A DNA stretch of 64,000 bases from Pseudomonas nitroreducens. Lineage in GTDB: Bacteria > Pseudomonadota > Gammaproteobacteria > Pseudomonadales > Pseudomonadaceae. The notes under the pieces were generated by a model. That model had not been told where the DNA came from and did no database searches. It saw only the letters and a program-made list of their open reading frames with translations. The stretch spans positions 1 through 64,000 of the forward strand of contig NZ_JACHLI010000009.1 in NCBI RefSeq assembly GCF_014204515.1, read 5' to 3'. Shown in pieces: positions 51,020 to 59,496 of this stretch (position 1 is its first letter; the number at the start of each line of letters is the position of its first letter). The position numbers and the translations under genes were made by a program.

Positions 51020-51454
51020 ATGACTTCAGCAGTACCTTCACGCACTTCGCTGCATCGCTGGACGCTTCAATTGGTGGGCGCCCTTGCCCTGCTGCTGGGG
51101 TTGAGCTCACCGGCGCTGGCCGACCGGGTGATTCCCTCGGGGATGATGGTCGGTTTCGTCGACAGCGCGCTGTACCCGGTGATCACCCTCAAGCGCCCCA
51201 GGCCGAGCCTGCTGCGTCAGGTGATGACCCTGGGGCTCTACAACAAGACGGTGAGTTACCCGCTGTCGGTGTCGGTGCGTATCCGCGACGAGAACAACCG
51301 TTTCCTGGTCTACGGCCTGCTGCCGCAGATCACCGGCAAGTTCGTCGGCATCAAGGTCGGCCTGGACAGCCGCATCAGCCAGATCTGGGTGCTGACCGAG
51401 AAGGAAGCCACCGAATACGTTACCCGTCCCGACACCATTTTCCCGCCGACCTGA
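51020..51454 (+). CDS. Small exported protein, function unknown
   Basis: A 144-residue protein with a signal peptide (about 1-31, ending SPALA) and a mature part rich in beta-strand pattern (DRVIPSGMMVGFVDSALYPVI, YGLLPQITGKFVGIKVGLD). No family recognised. The ATG at 51020 has GGGGA about seven bases upstream; an in-frame ATG at 50984 would give a longer leader without a good ribosome-binding site. Codon use is normal. Probably periplasmic and monocistronic. Confidence 0.7.
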   Translation: MTSAVPSRTSLHRWTLQLVGALALLLGLSSPALADRVIPSGMMVGFVDSALYPVITLKRPRPSLLRQVMTLGLYNKTVSYPLSVSVRIRDENNRFLVYGLLPQITGKFVGIKVGLDSRISQIWVLTEKEATEYVTRPDTIFPPT

Positions 51455-51576
51455 CGGATTGCTGCGAAGGCTGACACCACACCGCTCGTGAGATTCCTCC
51501 GAGCGGACAGCAGCGGGGAAGGTACCTCTTCGGCTATCATGGGCGCCGGTCAAACTCCTACTTATCCGGTTCACCC

Positions 51577-51810
51577 ATGACGTCCTCCCAGCCGCCGCGT
51601 GACGACAGCGCGGAAAACTCCCAGGAACAATCCTCCCAGGAGCAGTCTTCCCAGGAGCAGCCCACGCTGTCCCTGACGGAACTCGCCAAGGCCGCGCTTG
51701 CTGCGCAGAAGCAGGCCGCCGGCGCCTACCAGCACCGCAAGACCCACGACAAGGCCGAGTACCGCCCGCCGCACCCGCGTGGTTCGCGTCGCTCCATGGG
51801 CAAGCGCTGA
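51577..51810 (+). CDS. Small basic protein with Ser-Gln-Glu repeats
   Basis: A 77-residue protein with a low-complexity N-terminus made of three near-identical SQEQS units (about 15-28, DNA CCAGGAGCAG repeated at 51620-51660), then an alanine-rich helix (about 32-49) and a basic end (HRKTHDKAEYRPPHPRGSRR). No family recognised. The repeat could vary in copy number by slippage. Shine-Dalgarno is not obvious. Confidence 0.6.
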   Translation: MTSSQPPRDDSAENSQEQSSQEQSSQEQPTLSLTELAKAALAAQKQAAGAYQHRKTHDKAEYRPPHPRGSRRSMGKR

Positions 51811-51998
51811 GGCGACCTCTCGTCCGAAACCCCGTCAGCCGGCGTCCTTGCGGGGGCGCTGGCTGAACTGCGACGACCCGCCTGGGTCGTATGCGCATCT
51901 GCCGGGCCAGGTCGGCTGGCAACTTCCCGCTCTCGCGAACACGTCAAGGATCGACAGCCGCGCTCCCAGGCGAGCGCCTCGCGTCTAAAGGAGAATTC

Positions 51999-52250
51999 AT
52001 GAAAGTCCTCGTCCCCTTCCTTTCCCTGCTGGCACTCGCCGGCTGCATCACCATGACCGGCAACTACGAGGTCACGGCCCATGACGAGTCGGGCAAGGAG
52101 TTGAGCAAGGGCAAGTTCCTCGCCCATGGCAGCGGCATTTACACGGTGCGCAACTCGCTCTGCTCGGTGTATCCGAAGGCCATCGTCACCATCAAGGACG
52201 TGGAGTCGGAGCAGGAACTGGAGGGCGAAAGCCCTTATCAGTGCCGCTGA
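51999..52250 (+). CDS. Small lipoprotein
   Basis: An 83-residue protein with a lipobox LAGC (Cys16). The mature part of 68 residues has two further cysteines (SLCSVYP near 54 and the final YQC), a pair that could form a disulfide. AAGGAGAATTC precedes the ATG, an excellent ribosome-binding site. Function is unknown. It may be an independent unit, since a 188-base gap separates it from the gene before. Confidence 0.8.
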   Translation: MKVLVPFLSLLALAGCITMTGNYEVTAHDESGKELSKGKFLAHGSGIYTVRNSLCSVYPKAIVTIKDVESEQELEGESPYQCR

Positions 52251-52305
52251 TTGCGTAGCGGCGCCGGTTGCCGGCGCCGCGAGGTGACAGGCTGACCGCG
52301 ACGCT

Positions 52306-54309
52306 TCAGAGGGGCGCCTGCTCTTTGCTGCGGTGCTGCGCGCTGACGTGGTCCTCGCCAGCCACGCGTTCGGCGAAGATCGGCTGGAACAGCGGCACCA
52401 GCAGGCGGTTGCCGAATTCGCTCAAGTGATCGTCGTCGTAGTACATCGGCCGGCCGTGGCGGCTGGCGGCGCACTTCTGCTCATCGCACAGGTAGGGCAA
52501 CGGATCGAGCACCCGGGCACCGCACTGCTGGCCGGCCAGATCCTGCATCTGGCTGACGAAGGCATTGCGCTGGCGGTAGGCGCTGCGGCTCATCGATAGC
52601 TTGCGCTCGCGTTTGAGCAGCATGGCGCGGCCCATCGCTTCGGGGACGCGCACCCCCATCTCCGGCGTCGGTCGCACCAGGTACAGCGGATGGTTGGCCG
52701 CCAGCGCACAGGCGGTAGCCACGTAGTGTGTTCGGTACTGTGCGAGCAGCGCCGCATTCGGCGACTGTTGAGGCTCGGTGAAATACAGTTCGGGTCGATT
52801 CGGGGTTTCGTCCGGCTCCCCGGCGAGGCCGCCGAACAGGTAGTACGACGCGCGGTTGATCACGATCACCGGGGTGCCCGGCAGCAGCTGCGCCTGGCGC
52901 TGTTCCAGGCGACTGAGAATCTTCTGGCAGACCTCCTGTTTCGGACCGTCGAGTTGCGCTCCGAAGATGGTCGGGCAGCCGCTGGTGCCGATGAACAGCA
53001 CGCCGTCCTCGCGGTGCGGCAGGCTGGCGACGATGGCGTTGACCGTGGCCTGGGCATGGCTGTCGCCGAGCACGATGGCGCGGGTATTCGGGCCGCCATA
53101 CTGGCACTGGGTCTTCTCGTCGCACTCGTCCAGGCGTGGATTGCGATTGTCGCGCTCCTCGTCCACGCGCTGCACCGCCTCGGGCAAGCGCTGTTCGAAG
53201 TCCGCCTTGCGCACCACCTTGGCCGGGCCGATCACCAGGACCACCGCCGCCAGCACCACAGCGCCCTGCGCCAGCGGCCTCAGGCGGCCCATCCGGCGGC
53301 CGCTGGGCTGCTCCACCAGGTGGTAGGAAAGGTGGCCGAGGACCAGCGTCAGCAGCAGCCCCGCCATGATGGCCTGCGGCAGGCTGGAAAGCTCCAGGTA
53401 AGCCAGTGCCACCACCACTGGCCAATGCCATAGATAGATCGAGTAGGAGCGGGTCCCGAGCCATTGCGCCACGGCGTTGGCGGTGAAGTGCGAGTCATTG
53501 CGGCGCGCCAGCAGGACCAGCGCGGCGCCACCGACCGGAATCAGGCCGAGCAGCCCCGGCCAGTGCATCTCGGGTGTGATGAACAGCAGCGATGCGACGA
53601 TCAGCGCCATGCCCGCGCGTTCGATCCAGACGCCCAGGCGCTCGCCGGGTTGCCAACGGCTCTGCGCCAGGTGGATCACGCCGCCGGCCAGCAGTTCCCA
53701 GGCGCGCGCCGGGAAGAAGTAGAAGGCCGTCGAAGGCTCCTTCGCCGCCAGCGCCACGCAGTAGCCCAGCGACCCGAGAGCCAGCAGGCCCAGCAGCGGC
53801 AGCAGCCAGCGGCGGCCGCCGAGCCAGCGCCAGGCGGCAACCAGCACCAGTGGGAACAGCAGGTAGAACTGCCATTCCACCGACAACGACCAGGTATGCA
53901 GCAGCCACTTGTCATGGGAAGCCACATCGAAATAGCCGGCTTCCTTCATGAACATGCGGTTGGAGGTGAACAGCACGCTGCCCCAGACATGCTTGCCCAG
54001 CCGCTGGTAGTCCGACGGCAGCAGGAAGAACCAGCCCAGCGCCAGCAGCACGGCGCACAACACCAGCAAGGCCGGCAGGATGCGACGGGCGCGGGCCAGG
54101 TAGAAGGTCAGGAAGGAGAAGCCGGATGGTGCGGCCAGGGCCCCCAGGACGATGCCGGTCATCAGGTAGCCGGAGATGACGAAGAACACGTCCACGCCGA
54201 CGAAGCCACCGGTAAAGCCGCTGATACCGAAGTGATACAGCACCACCGCGACCACGGCCCAGGCCCGCAGGCCATTGATGTCGCGGCGGAAATCGCCAGA
54301 ACTGCGCAA
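52306..54309 (-). CDS. OafA/YrhL-type acyltransferase with C-terminal SGNH domain
   Basis: A 667-residue membrane acetyltransferase. The N-terminal acyltransferase-3 domain has about ten or eleven helices with the catalytic YHFGISGFTGGFVGVDVFFVISGYL region (split motif near 22-46). The C-terminal periplasmic SGNH domain (about 400-665) has AIVLGDSHAQA (near 414) and YYDDDHLSEFG (near 630), giving the Ser and Asp/His of the triad. It should O-acetylate a surface polysaccharide such as O-antigen or peptidoglycan; the target is unknown. Confidence 0.93.
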   Translation of the reverse strand: MRSSGDFRRDINGLRAWAVVAVVLYHFGISGFTGGFVGVDVFFVISGYLMTGIVLGALAAPSGFSFLTFYLARARRILPALLVLCAVLLALGWFFLLPSDYQRLGKHVWGSVLFTSNRMFMKEAGYFDVASHDKWLLHTWSLSVEWQFYLLFPLVLVAAWRWLGGRRWLLPLLGLLALGSLGYCVALAAKEPSTAFYFFPARAWELLAGGVIHLAQSRWQPGERLGVWIERAGMALIVASLLFITPEMHWPGLLGLIPVGGAALVLLARRNDSHFTANAVAQWLGTRSYSIYLWHWPVVVALAYLELSSLPQAIMAGLLLTLVLGHLSYHLVEQPSGRRMGRLRPLAQGAVVLAAVVLVIGPAKVVRKADFEQRLPEAVQRVDEERDNRNPRLDECDEKTQCQYGGPNTRAIVLGDSHAQATVNAIVASLPHREDGVLFIGTSGCPTIFGAQLDGPKQEVCQKILSRLEQRQAQLLPGTPVIVINRASYYLFGGLAGEPDETPNRPELYFTEPQQSPNAALLAQYRTHYVATACALAANHPLYLVRPTPEMGVRVPEAMGRAMLLKRERKLSMSRSAYRQRNAFVSQMQDLAGQQCGARVLDPLPYLCDEQKCAASRHGRPMYYDDDHLSEFGNRLLVPLFQPIFAERVAGEDHVSAQHRSKEQAPL

Positions 54310-54536
54310 GAGTCGATCCTCGGACTACAGAATGGGCACCCGCGCAACAGGGCGGTGCCACACGAGAAACGGGAGTTGCCCCGAATGGGGCGGCGCAATG
54401 TATCGTCACCGATACACGATTGCCATCAACAGCCCGCGAATCTTCCGACTGGCGTTGTATGAAATTTGTTCAAATTGTGTAGAGAGTGTGCGAAAGCGGA
54501 CTCCGCGGGCCGCCTCGGCCCACGGTCTGCAGCCGA

Positions 54537-55169
54537 TCAGTTGCCGGTGCTGGAGGGGAGTTTCTGTGCCTGCCCCTGCTGCAACGTCCACTCCACCACC
54601 TGCGCGGAAAGCTGATCGGCCGCCTTGCCGAAGGCACTGACCACTTCGGGCACCTGTTTGCCGTCCACCGGCTGGCGGACTTCGAAGGTGCGCGAGGCGA
54701 CGATGCGCTGGCCGAGGGTGCGCACCAGGCGCGCGTCGTAGCGCAGGTGGATCACCGGCTTGCCGTTCTGGTATTCGCTCTGGAAGGCACGCAGTTCGCC
54801 GGTCAGGTCGAGGTCGGCCTGCAGGCTGGCTTCGTCGCTGCTCAGGGCGCGGATGCTGCCGTTGGCGGTGAAGGCGTCGAGCAGGCGGTCACGTAGCAGA
54901 CCCGGTGCCCGGTTGCTCCAGCGCGCGCCCTGGTAGCTGCTCAGCTGGTTGCCTTGCGGGACCACGGCGATGCGGTTGCTGTCCAGCGCCAGGCTGGCTG
55001 TGGGCGCGCTGACTCGCAGCGACCAGTTCACCGCTGTATTGCTGCGCGCGGGTTGCTGCGCGGCCGGCAGCAGGTAGAAGTCCGGGCTCTCCGCTTCCGG
55101 GAGGATCGAGCAGGCGCCCAGCAGACTGACCAGGGCGGCGACACCGAGCAGGCGGGGAAGGGCGGTCAT
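54537..55169 (-). CDS. PqiC/ABC-type transport auxiliary lipoprotein
   Basis: A 210-residue lipoprotein (lipobox LGAC, Cys20) of the ABC_trans_aux (PqiC-like) family; YLLPAAQ near 32 and RWSNRAPGLLRDRLLDAF (near 83-100) are characteristic. It should sit in the outer membrane facing the periplasm and receive lipid from the MCE protein. The start overlaps the MCE gene by four bases, and it is last in the four-gene Mla-like operon. Confidence 0.88.
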   Translation of the reverse strand: MTALPRLLGVAALVSLLGACSILPEAESPDFYLLPAAQQPARSNTAVNWSLRVSAPTASLALDSNRIAVVPQGNQLSSYQGARWSNRAPGLLRDRLLDAFTANGSIRALSSDEASLQADLDLTGELRAFQSEYQNGKPVIHLRYDARLVRTLGQRIVASRTFEVRQPVDGKQVPEVVSAFGKAADQLSAQVVEWTLQQGQAQKLPSSTGN

Positions 55170-56104
55170 GGCTGGAACTCCTTGTTGCGTTCGCGGCCGA
55201 GCAGGTAGCCGGTGGGGTTTTCCTGCAGGCGGCGGGTGACGCCGCGCAGGTCTTCCAGGGTGGAGCGCAGTTCGCGGATCGCCGGGCCGATCTCGCCCAG
55301 GCCATTGAGGCCGCCGTTTACCGAGTCGTAGTTGCTGTCGAGCAGCTTTTCCACGCGTTCGCTGCTGTTGCGCAGGGCGGTGAGGGTTTTCTGCGTGTCG
55401 TCCAGCAGCGCTGGCCCGCGGCTGCCCAGGGTGCGGTTGGCCTGTTCGAGCATGGTGCTGGCATTGGCGAAGGTCAGCCGCGCCTGCTCGCTGGCGGCGG
55501 CCAGTTCCTGCACGGTCTTGCGGATGTCGTCGCGCTGTTCGGCGACCACTCCGGTGGCCTGGTCAATGTGGTCCAGGGTGCGGCTGATGCGGTCGACGTT
55601 CTCCTGGGAGAACATGCGGTTCACGTTGTTGATCAGGTTGTTGATGTTGGTGGCGATGTCCTCGCCGTTGGCCAGCAGCTTGGCGAAGGGCGAGGGGATG
55701 GTCTTGATCACCGGCACCTCGCCGTCCTTGCTGGTCAGCGGCGGGCTGTCCTGGGCGGCGCTGGAGAGCTGGATGATGGCCTGGCCGGTGACGCCGGTCA
55801 GCGCCAGCTTGGCGCGTGTGTCTTCACGGATCGGCGTGCTGTCGTAGACGCGGATGCGCGCGCGGACCTTGCGCGGGTCGTTCGGGTCCAGGCGCAGGGA
55901 CACCACGTCGCCCACGCGGATGCCGCTGTACTGCACGGTGCCGCCTTCGGACAGGCCGGTCACCGCCTCGTTGAAGATCACGTCGTAGACCTTGTACTTC
56001 TGGTCGTTACTCGACTGCGCCAGCCACAGGGCGAAGAGCAGCGCGCCGATCGACACGACCAAAGTGAACAGGCCGATCAGCACGTGATGGGCACGGGTTT
56101 CCAT
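55166..56104 (-). CDS. MlaD-family MCE domain protein
   Basis: A 312-residue protein with an N-terminal membrane anchor (about 8-30), an MCE domain (about 38-120, with GGTVQYSGIRVGDVVSLRL) and a long helical C-terminal region (about 150-300). MCE proteins form hexameric rings that carry lipids across the periplasm. The long C-terminus resembles the needle-forming MCE proteins of the YebT/PqiB class more than the short MlaD, but there is only one MCE repeat. It directly follows the ATPase gene (adjacent bases). Confidence 0.9.
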   Translation of the reverse strand: METRAHHVLIGLFTLVVSIGALLFALWLAQSSNDQKYKVYDVIFNEAVTGLSEGGTVQYSGIRVGDVVSLRLDPNDPRKVRARIRVYDSTPIREDTRAKLALTGVTGQAIIQLSSAAQDSPPLTSKDGEVPVIKTIPSPFAKLLANGEDIATNINNLINNVNRMFSQENVDRISRTLDHIDQATGVVAEQRDDIRKTVQELAAASEQARLTFANASTMLEQANRTLGSRGPALLDDTQKTLTALRNSSERVEKLLDSNYDSVNGGLNGLGEIGPAIRELRSTLEDLRGVTRRLQENPTGYLLGRERNKEFQP

Positions 56105-56890
56105 TCAGTTTTCCTCCCGCAGGTGTTCGGTGGCCTGCAGCGCGGCACGGCCGCGCGGGCCGTGGAAATAGTCCTGCACCCAGGCGTCGTCGGTCTGGGC
56201 GACCTGGTCCAGCGGCCCGACCACCAGCACGCGCTTCTGCGAGAGCACGGCGACGCGGTCGCAGATGGTGTAGAGGGTGTCCAGGTCGTGGGTGACCAGG
56301 AACACCGTGAGGCCGAAGGCGTCGCGCAGGGTCAGGATGAGTTGGTCGAAGGCCGCCGCGCCGATGGGGTCGAGGCCGGCGGTGGGTTCGTCGAGGAACA
56401 GGATGTCCGGGTCCAGCGCCAAGGCGCGGGCCAGCGCGGCGCGCTTGACCATGCCGCCGGACAGCTCGGCCGGGTACTTGGCGCCGGCGTCCGGTGGCAG
56501 GCCGGCGAGGGATATCTTCACCTTGGCGATGAACTCGGCATCGCTGCGTGACAGCCTGGCGTGCTCGATCAGCGGCAGGCAGATGTTCTCGCTGACGGTC
56601 AGCGAGGAGAACAGCGCGCCGTTCTGGAACAGCACGCCGAAGCGTCGTTCCAGCTTCGAGCGTTCCAGCGGCGGCAGCGCCGGCAGGTTCTGCCCGAACA
56701 CGTGGACGCTGCCTTCGCTGGGCTGGCGCAGGCCGATGATGCTGCGCAGCAGCACCGACTTGCCGGTGCCCGAGCCGCCGACCACGCCGAGGATCTCGCC
56801 CTTCATCACGTCGAGGTCCAGGTGCTCGTGCACGGCGTGGGTGCCGAAGCGGTTGGCCAGGTCGCGGACGACGATGATCGGTTCGCTCAC
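56105..56890 (-). CDS. Mla-like lipid ABC transporter ATP-binding protein
   Basis: A 261-residue ABC ATPase (MlaF type). Walker A GGSGTGKSVLLRSI (near 38-51), signature LSGGMVKRAALARAL (near 145-159) and Walker B ILFLDEPTAGLD (near 167-178) are intact. The VKRAALARA signature is characteristic of MlaF-like ATPases. It works with the adjacent MlaE-type permease. Its start overlaps the permease stop by four bases. Confidence 0.92.
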   Translation of the reverse strand: MSEPIIVVRDLANRFGTHAVHEHLDLDVMKGEILGVVGGSGTGKSVLLRSIIGLRQPSEGSVHVFGQNLPALPPLERSKLERRFGVLFQNGALFSSLTVSENICLPLIEHARLSRSDAEFIAKVKISLAGLPPDAGAKYPAELSGGMVKRAALARALALDPDILFLDEPTAGLDPIGAAAFDQLILTLRDAFGLTVFLVTHDLDTLYTICDRVAVLSQKRVLVVGPLDQVAQTDDAWVQDYFHGPRGRAALQATEHLREEN

Positions 56891-58032
56891 CAGCCCATCT
56901 CCATGAAGAACAGCGCGAACATGGCATCCAGCAGGATCACCACGAAGATCGACTGGACCACGCTGGAGGTGGTGTGCTCGCCCACCGACTGCGCGCTGCC
57001 GCTGACGCGGAAGCCTTCCAGGCAGCCGATCACGGCGATGATGAAGGCGAACACCGGGGCTTTGACGATGCCCACCAGGAAGTGCTGCACGGCGATATCG
57101 TTCTGCAGCATGTAGAGGAACATGCGTGGCGAGATGTCCAGGCTCAGGGCGCAGACCACGCCGCCGCCGAAGATGCCCGAGAGCATCGCCAGGAAGGTCA
57201 GCATCGGCAGGGTCAGCAGCAGCGCCAGCACCCGCGGCAGCACCAGCAGTTCCACCGGGTCCAGGCCCAGGGCCTGGATCGCGTCGATCTCCTGGTTGGC
57301 CTTCATCGAGCCGATCTGCGCGGTGAAGGCGCTGGCGGTGCGGCCGGCAAGCAGGATGGCGGTGAGCAGCACGCCGAATTCACGCAGGAAGGAGAAGCCG
57401 ACCAGATCGACGGTGTAGATCTGCGCGCCGAACTTCTGCAGCACCGTGGCGCCGAGGAAGGCCACCACCGCGCCGACCATGAAGGTCAGCAGGGCGACGA
57501 TGGGCACCGCGTCGAGCCCGGTTTCCTCCATGTGCGCGGCCAGCGAGGTGAGGCGCCAGCGGCGTGGCCGCAGCAGGTTGCGCACCAGCGTCTGCAGGGT
57601 CAGGCCGATGAAACCGAGCAGGCCGACCAGGTGTTCGCGGAAGGTCAGGGTGGCGATGCCGATGCGTTCCAGCACATCGACCAGCGCGTTGCCCGGCGCC
57701 GGCGGCTTTTCATCCATCCGGCACTGGGTGATGGCACTGCCGACGGTGCGTAGCAGGGCCTGGCGTTCAGCGGGCAGGTTGTGGGCGATCTGGCCCAGTT
57801 GGCTCATGCGGGCGCCGCCGATGATCTCGGCGAGCAGCGCGGCGCCGGCGGTATCCAGTGCGCCGAGGCCGGCGAAGTCCAGTGCCGCCGGGGATTGGGC
57901 ATGGCGCTGGGCCGCCACCTGGGCTTCCAGCGCGGAGAAATGCGCGAGGGTCCAGTCGCCGCTGACGTGCATCAGCGGTGGGCTGGTAGAGGTGTCGAGC
58001 TGAAGCTGGCCGGGCTGGGCGGTCATCGTCAT
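56887..58032 (-). CDS. MlaE-family permease with fused N-terminal STAS domain
   Basis: A 381-residue permease. Residues 1-105 form a STAS-like domain (SGDWTLAHFSALEAQV, FAGLGALDTAGAALLAEI), equivalent to a separate MlaB protein; residues 130-380 are the MlaE domain with about six helices and the conserved AGRTASAFTAQIGSMK (near 230). Fusing STAS to MlaE removes the need for MlaB. The start is uncertain among ATGs at 58041, 58032 and 58026, none with a clear Shine-Dalgarno; I list 58032. It is the first gene of the operon. Confidence 0.92.
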   Translation of the reverse strand: MTMTAQPGQLQLDTSTSPPLMHVSGDWTLAHFSALEAQVAAQRHAQSPAALDFAGLGALDTAGAALLAEIIGGARMSQLGQIAHNLPAERQALLRTVGSAITQCRMDEKPPAPGNALVDVLERIGIATLTFREHLVGLLGFIGLTLQTLVRNLLRPRRWRLTSLAAHMEETGLDAVPIVALLTFMVGAVVAFLGATVLQKFGAQIYTVDLVGFSFLREFGVLLTAILLAGRTASAFTAQIGSMKANQEIDAIQALGLDPVELLVLPRVLALLLTLPMLTFLAMLSGIFGGGVVCALSLDISPRMFLYMLQNDIAVQHFLVGIVKAPVFAFIIAVIGCLEGFRVSGSAQSVGEHTTSSVVQSIFVVILLDAMFALFFMEMGW

Positions 58033-58177
58033 GGTTCGCATTCTAGCGGAGTTACACAGTGCCATGATTGAACGGGTGTGTCGCTTTTCAGAGCGGTTGC
58101 AAGGTGCCGGGGCCTGCCCGGCGACATCCTCTTCAATTGACGCCCCAGCCCGCCAGCCACTAAGCTGCGCGCCTGCT

Positions 58178-58372
58178 TCAGGTGCCCGCGGCGCAAGCCC
58201 AGGGTGAAACAGGGAAGCCGGTGAAATCGATATGCAATCGAGCATTCCGGCGCTGCCCCCGCAACGGTAAGCGAGTTCAGAACCGCAACCGCCACTGTGC
58301 CACCGGCATGGGAAGGCGCGGTTCATCGGAGACGCCAGGCGTTTCCCCTCGCAAGCCCGGAGACCGGCCTGC
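58178..58372 (+). ncRNA. Cobalamin (adenosylcobalamin) riboswitch
   Basis: The aptamer is recognisable by its conserved blocks: GGGAAGCCGGTG (58212-58223), the B12 box GCCCCCGCAACGGTAAGCG (58255-58273), CCACTGTGCC with GGGAAGGCG, and the closing AGCCCGGAGACCGGCCTG (58354-58371). It precedes the cobO start by 286 bases. Binding adenosylcobalamin should lower expression of the cob genes. Between aptamer and cobO a seven-base-pair stem GCTGCCG / CGGCAGC (58602-58621) may belong to the expression platform. Confidence 0.95.
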
Positions 58373-58658
58373 TGCATCGCATGGCATCGCGGGAGGCGCT
58401 GCCGACGCCGGCCGCACGCGCCGCGCGTTCGCCGTCCTCCGCCTGCCCCGACTGGTCAGTGCCGCGCGGGTGAGAGCGGCGGAGAATCCTTCAGGTGACA
58501 TCCCCAATTCCCCAGGTCGACAGCCTCCGCGCTGGACGGCCTTTACCGCCTGGCGCTTCTGCGTGCCGGCGGATCGCCCCTGCCCATCCCATTGCTCGCC
58601 TGCTGCCGCACGGTCGGCAGCCTGACGCCTGTGCATTGCCTTTCAGGAGGAATACGCC

Positions 58659-59270
58659 ATGACTGAATCCCCAGAAAAGGACGAGCGCCATCGCTCGCGC
58701 ATGCAGCGCAAGAAGGCGGTGATCGACGAGAAGATCGCCCAGGCTCAGGGTGAGCGCGGTGTGTTCCTGGTCAACAGCGGCAACGGCAAGGGCAAGAGCA
58801 GCTCGGCCTTCGGCATGGTCGCCCGCGCGCTGGGCCACGGCATGAAGGTGGGTGTGGTGCAGTTCATCAAGGGCGCCGCGACCACCGGCGAGGAAGCCTT
58901 CTTCCGCCGCTTCCCCGAGGAGGTCAGCTTCCACGTGATGGGCGAGGGCTTCACCTGGGAAACCCAGGACCGCCAGCGCGACATCGCCAAGGCGCAGTTC
59001 GCCTGGGACATGGCCCGTCAACTGCTGGCCGACCCCGAAGTCGGCCTGGTGGTGCTGGACGAGGTGAACATCGCCCTCAAGCACGGCTATCTGGAGCTGG
59101 ACACCGTGCTGGCCGACATCGCCGCGCGCCCGCCGATGCAGCACGTGGTCGCCACTGGCCGCGGTGCGCAGCCGGCGATGCTCGAAGCCGCCGACACCGT
59201 CACCGAGATGGGCCTGGTGAAGCACGCCTTCAAGGCCGGCATCAAGGCGCAGAAAGGGGTCGAGTTCTGA
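58659..59270 (+). CDS. cobO: Cob(I)yrinic acid a,c-diamide adenosyltransferase
   Basis: A 203-residue CobO/CobA/BtuR adenosyltransferase that transfers the adenosyl group of ATP to the corrin cobalt. The P-loop NSGNGKGKSSSAFG (near 35-48), TWETQDRQRD (near 104) and VVLDEVNIALKHGYL (near 127-141) are family hallmarks. Start is fixed by AGGAGG eight bases upstream. It is the first structural gene after the riboswitch. Confidence 0.95.
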   Translation: MTESPEKDERHRSRMQRKKAVIDEKIAQAQGERGVFLVNSGNGKGKSSSAFGMVARALGHGMKVGVVQFIKGAATTGEEAFFRRFPEEVSFHVMGEGFTWETQDRQRDIAKAQFAWDMARQLLADPEVGLVVLDEVNIALKHGYLELDTVLADIAARPPMQHVVATGRGAQPAMLEAADTVTEMGLVKHAFKAGIKAQKGVEF

Positions 59271-59283
59271 TGCTCGTGGCTTG

Positions 59284-59467
59284 CCCTCACCCCAGCCCTC
59301 TCCCAAGGGGAGAGGGGGCCGTTCGGCGTGTACCTGGAGACCAGCGCTCGCCGGCCGGCACTCTCAGCGGACGACCTGGTCGCGCGAGGGCCGATCGATC
59401 CATGCCTGCGCTGCATGGAGCATCTGACTGCTCCCTGTCCCTCCGGGAGAGGGCTGGGGTGAGGGTG
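59284..59467. repeat. Palindromic CCCTCTCCC-type repeat element between cobO and cobB
   Basis: CCCTCACCCCAGCCCTCTCCC (split: 59284-59293 and 59294-59304) and its inverted copy GGGAGAGGGCTGGGGTGAGGG (split, 59444-59465) flank about 140 bases. The element fills nearly all of the 226-base cobO-cobB gap. A related element of the same family lies inside cobD (61588-61706), and both share a GCCGGCAC stretch inside. It has no ORF of its own. Confidence 0.82.
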
Positions 59468-59496
59468 CTTTCTTGCCAATATTGGGAGTGCGCCCG

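Noticed and set aside
58480..58500. A second cobalamin or glycine-type riboswitch near the repeated CTTCAGGTG
   Set aside because: Only nine bases repeat and the surrounding conserved blocks of either riboswitch are absent.
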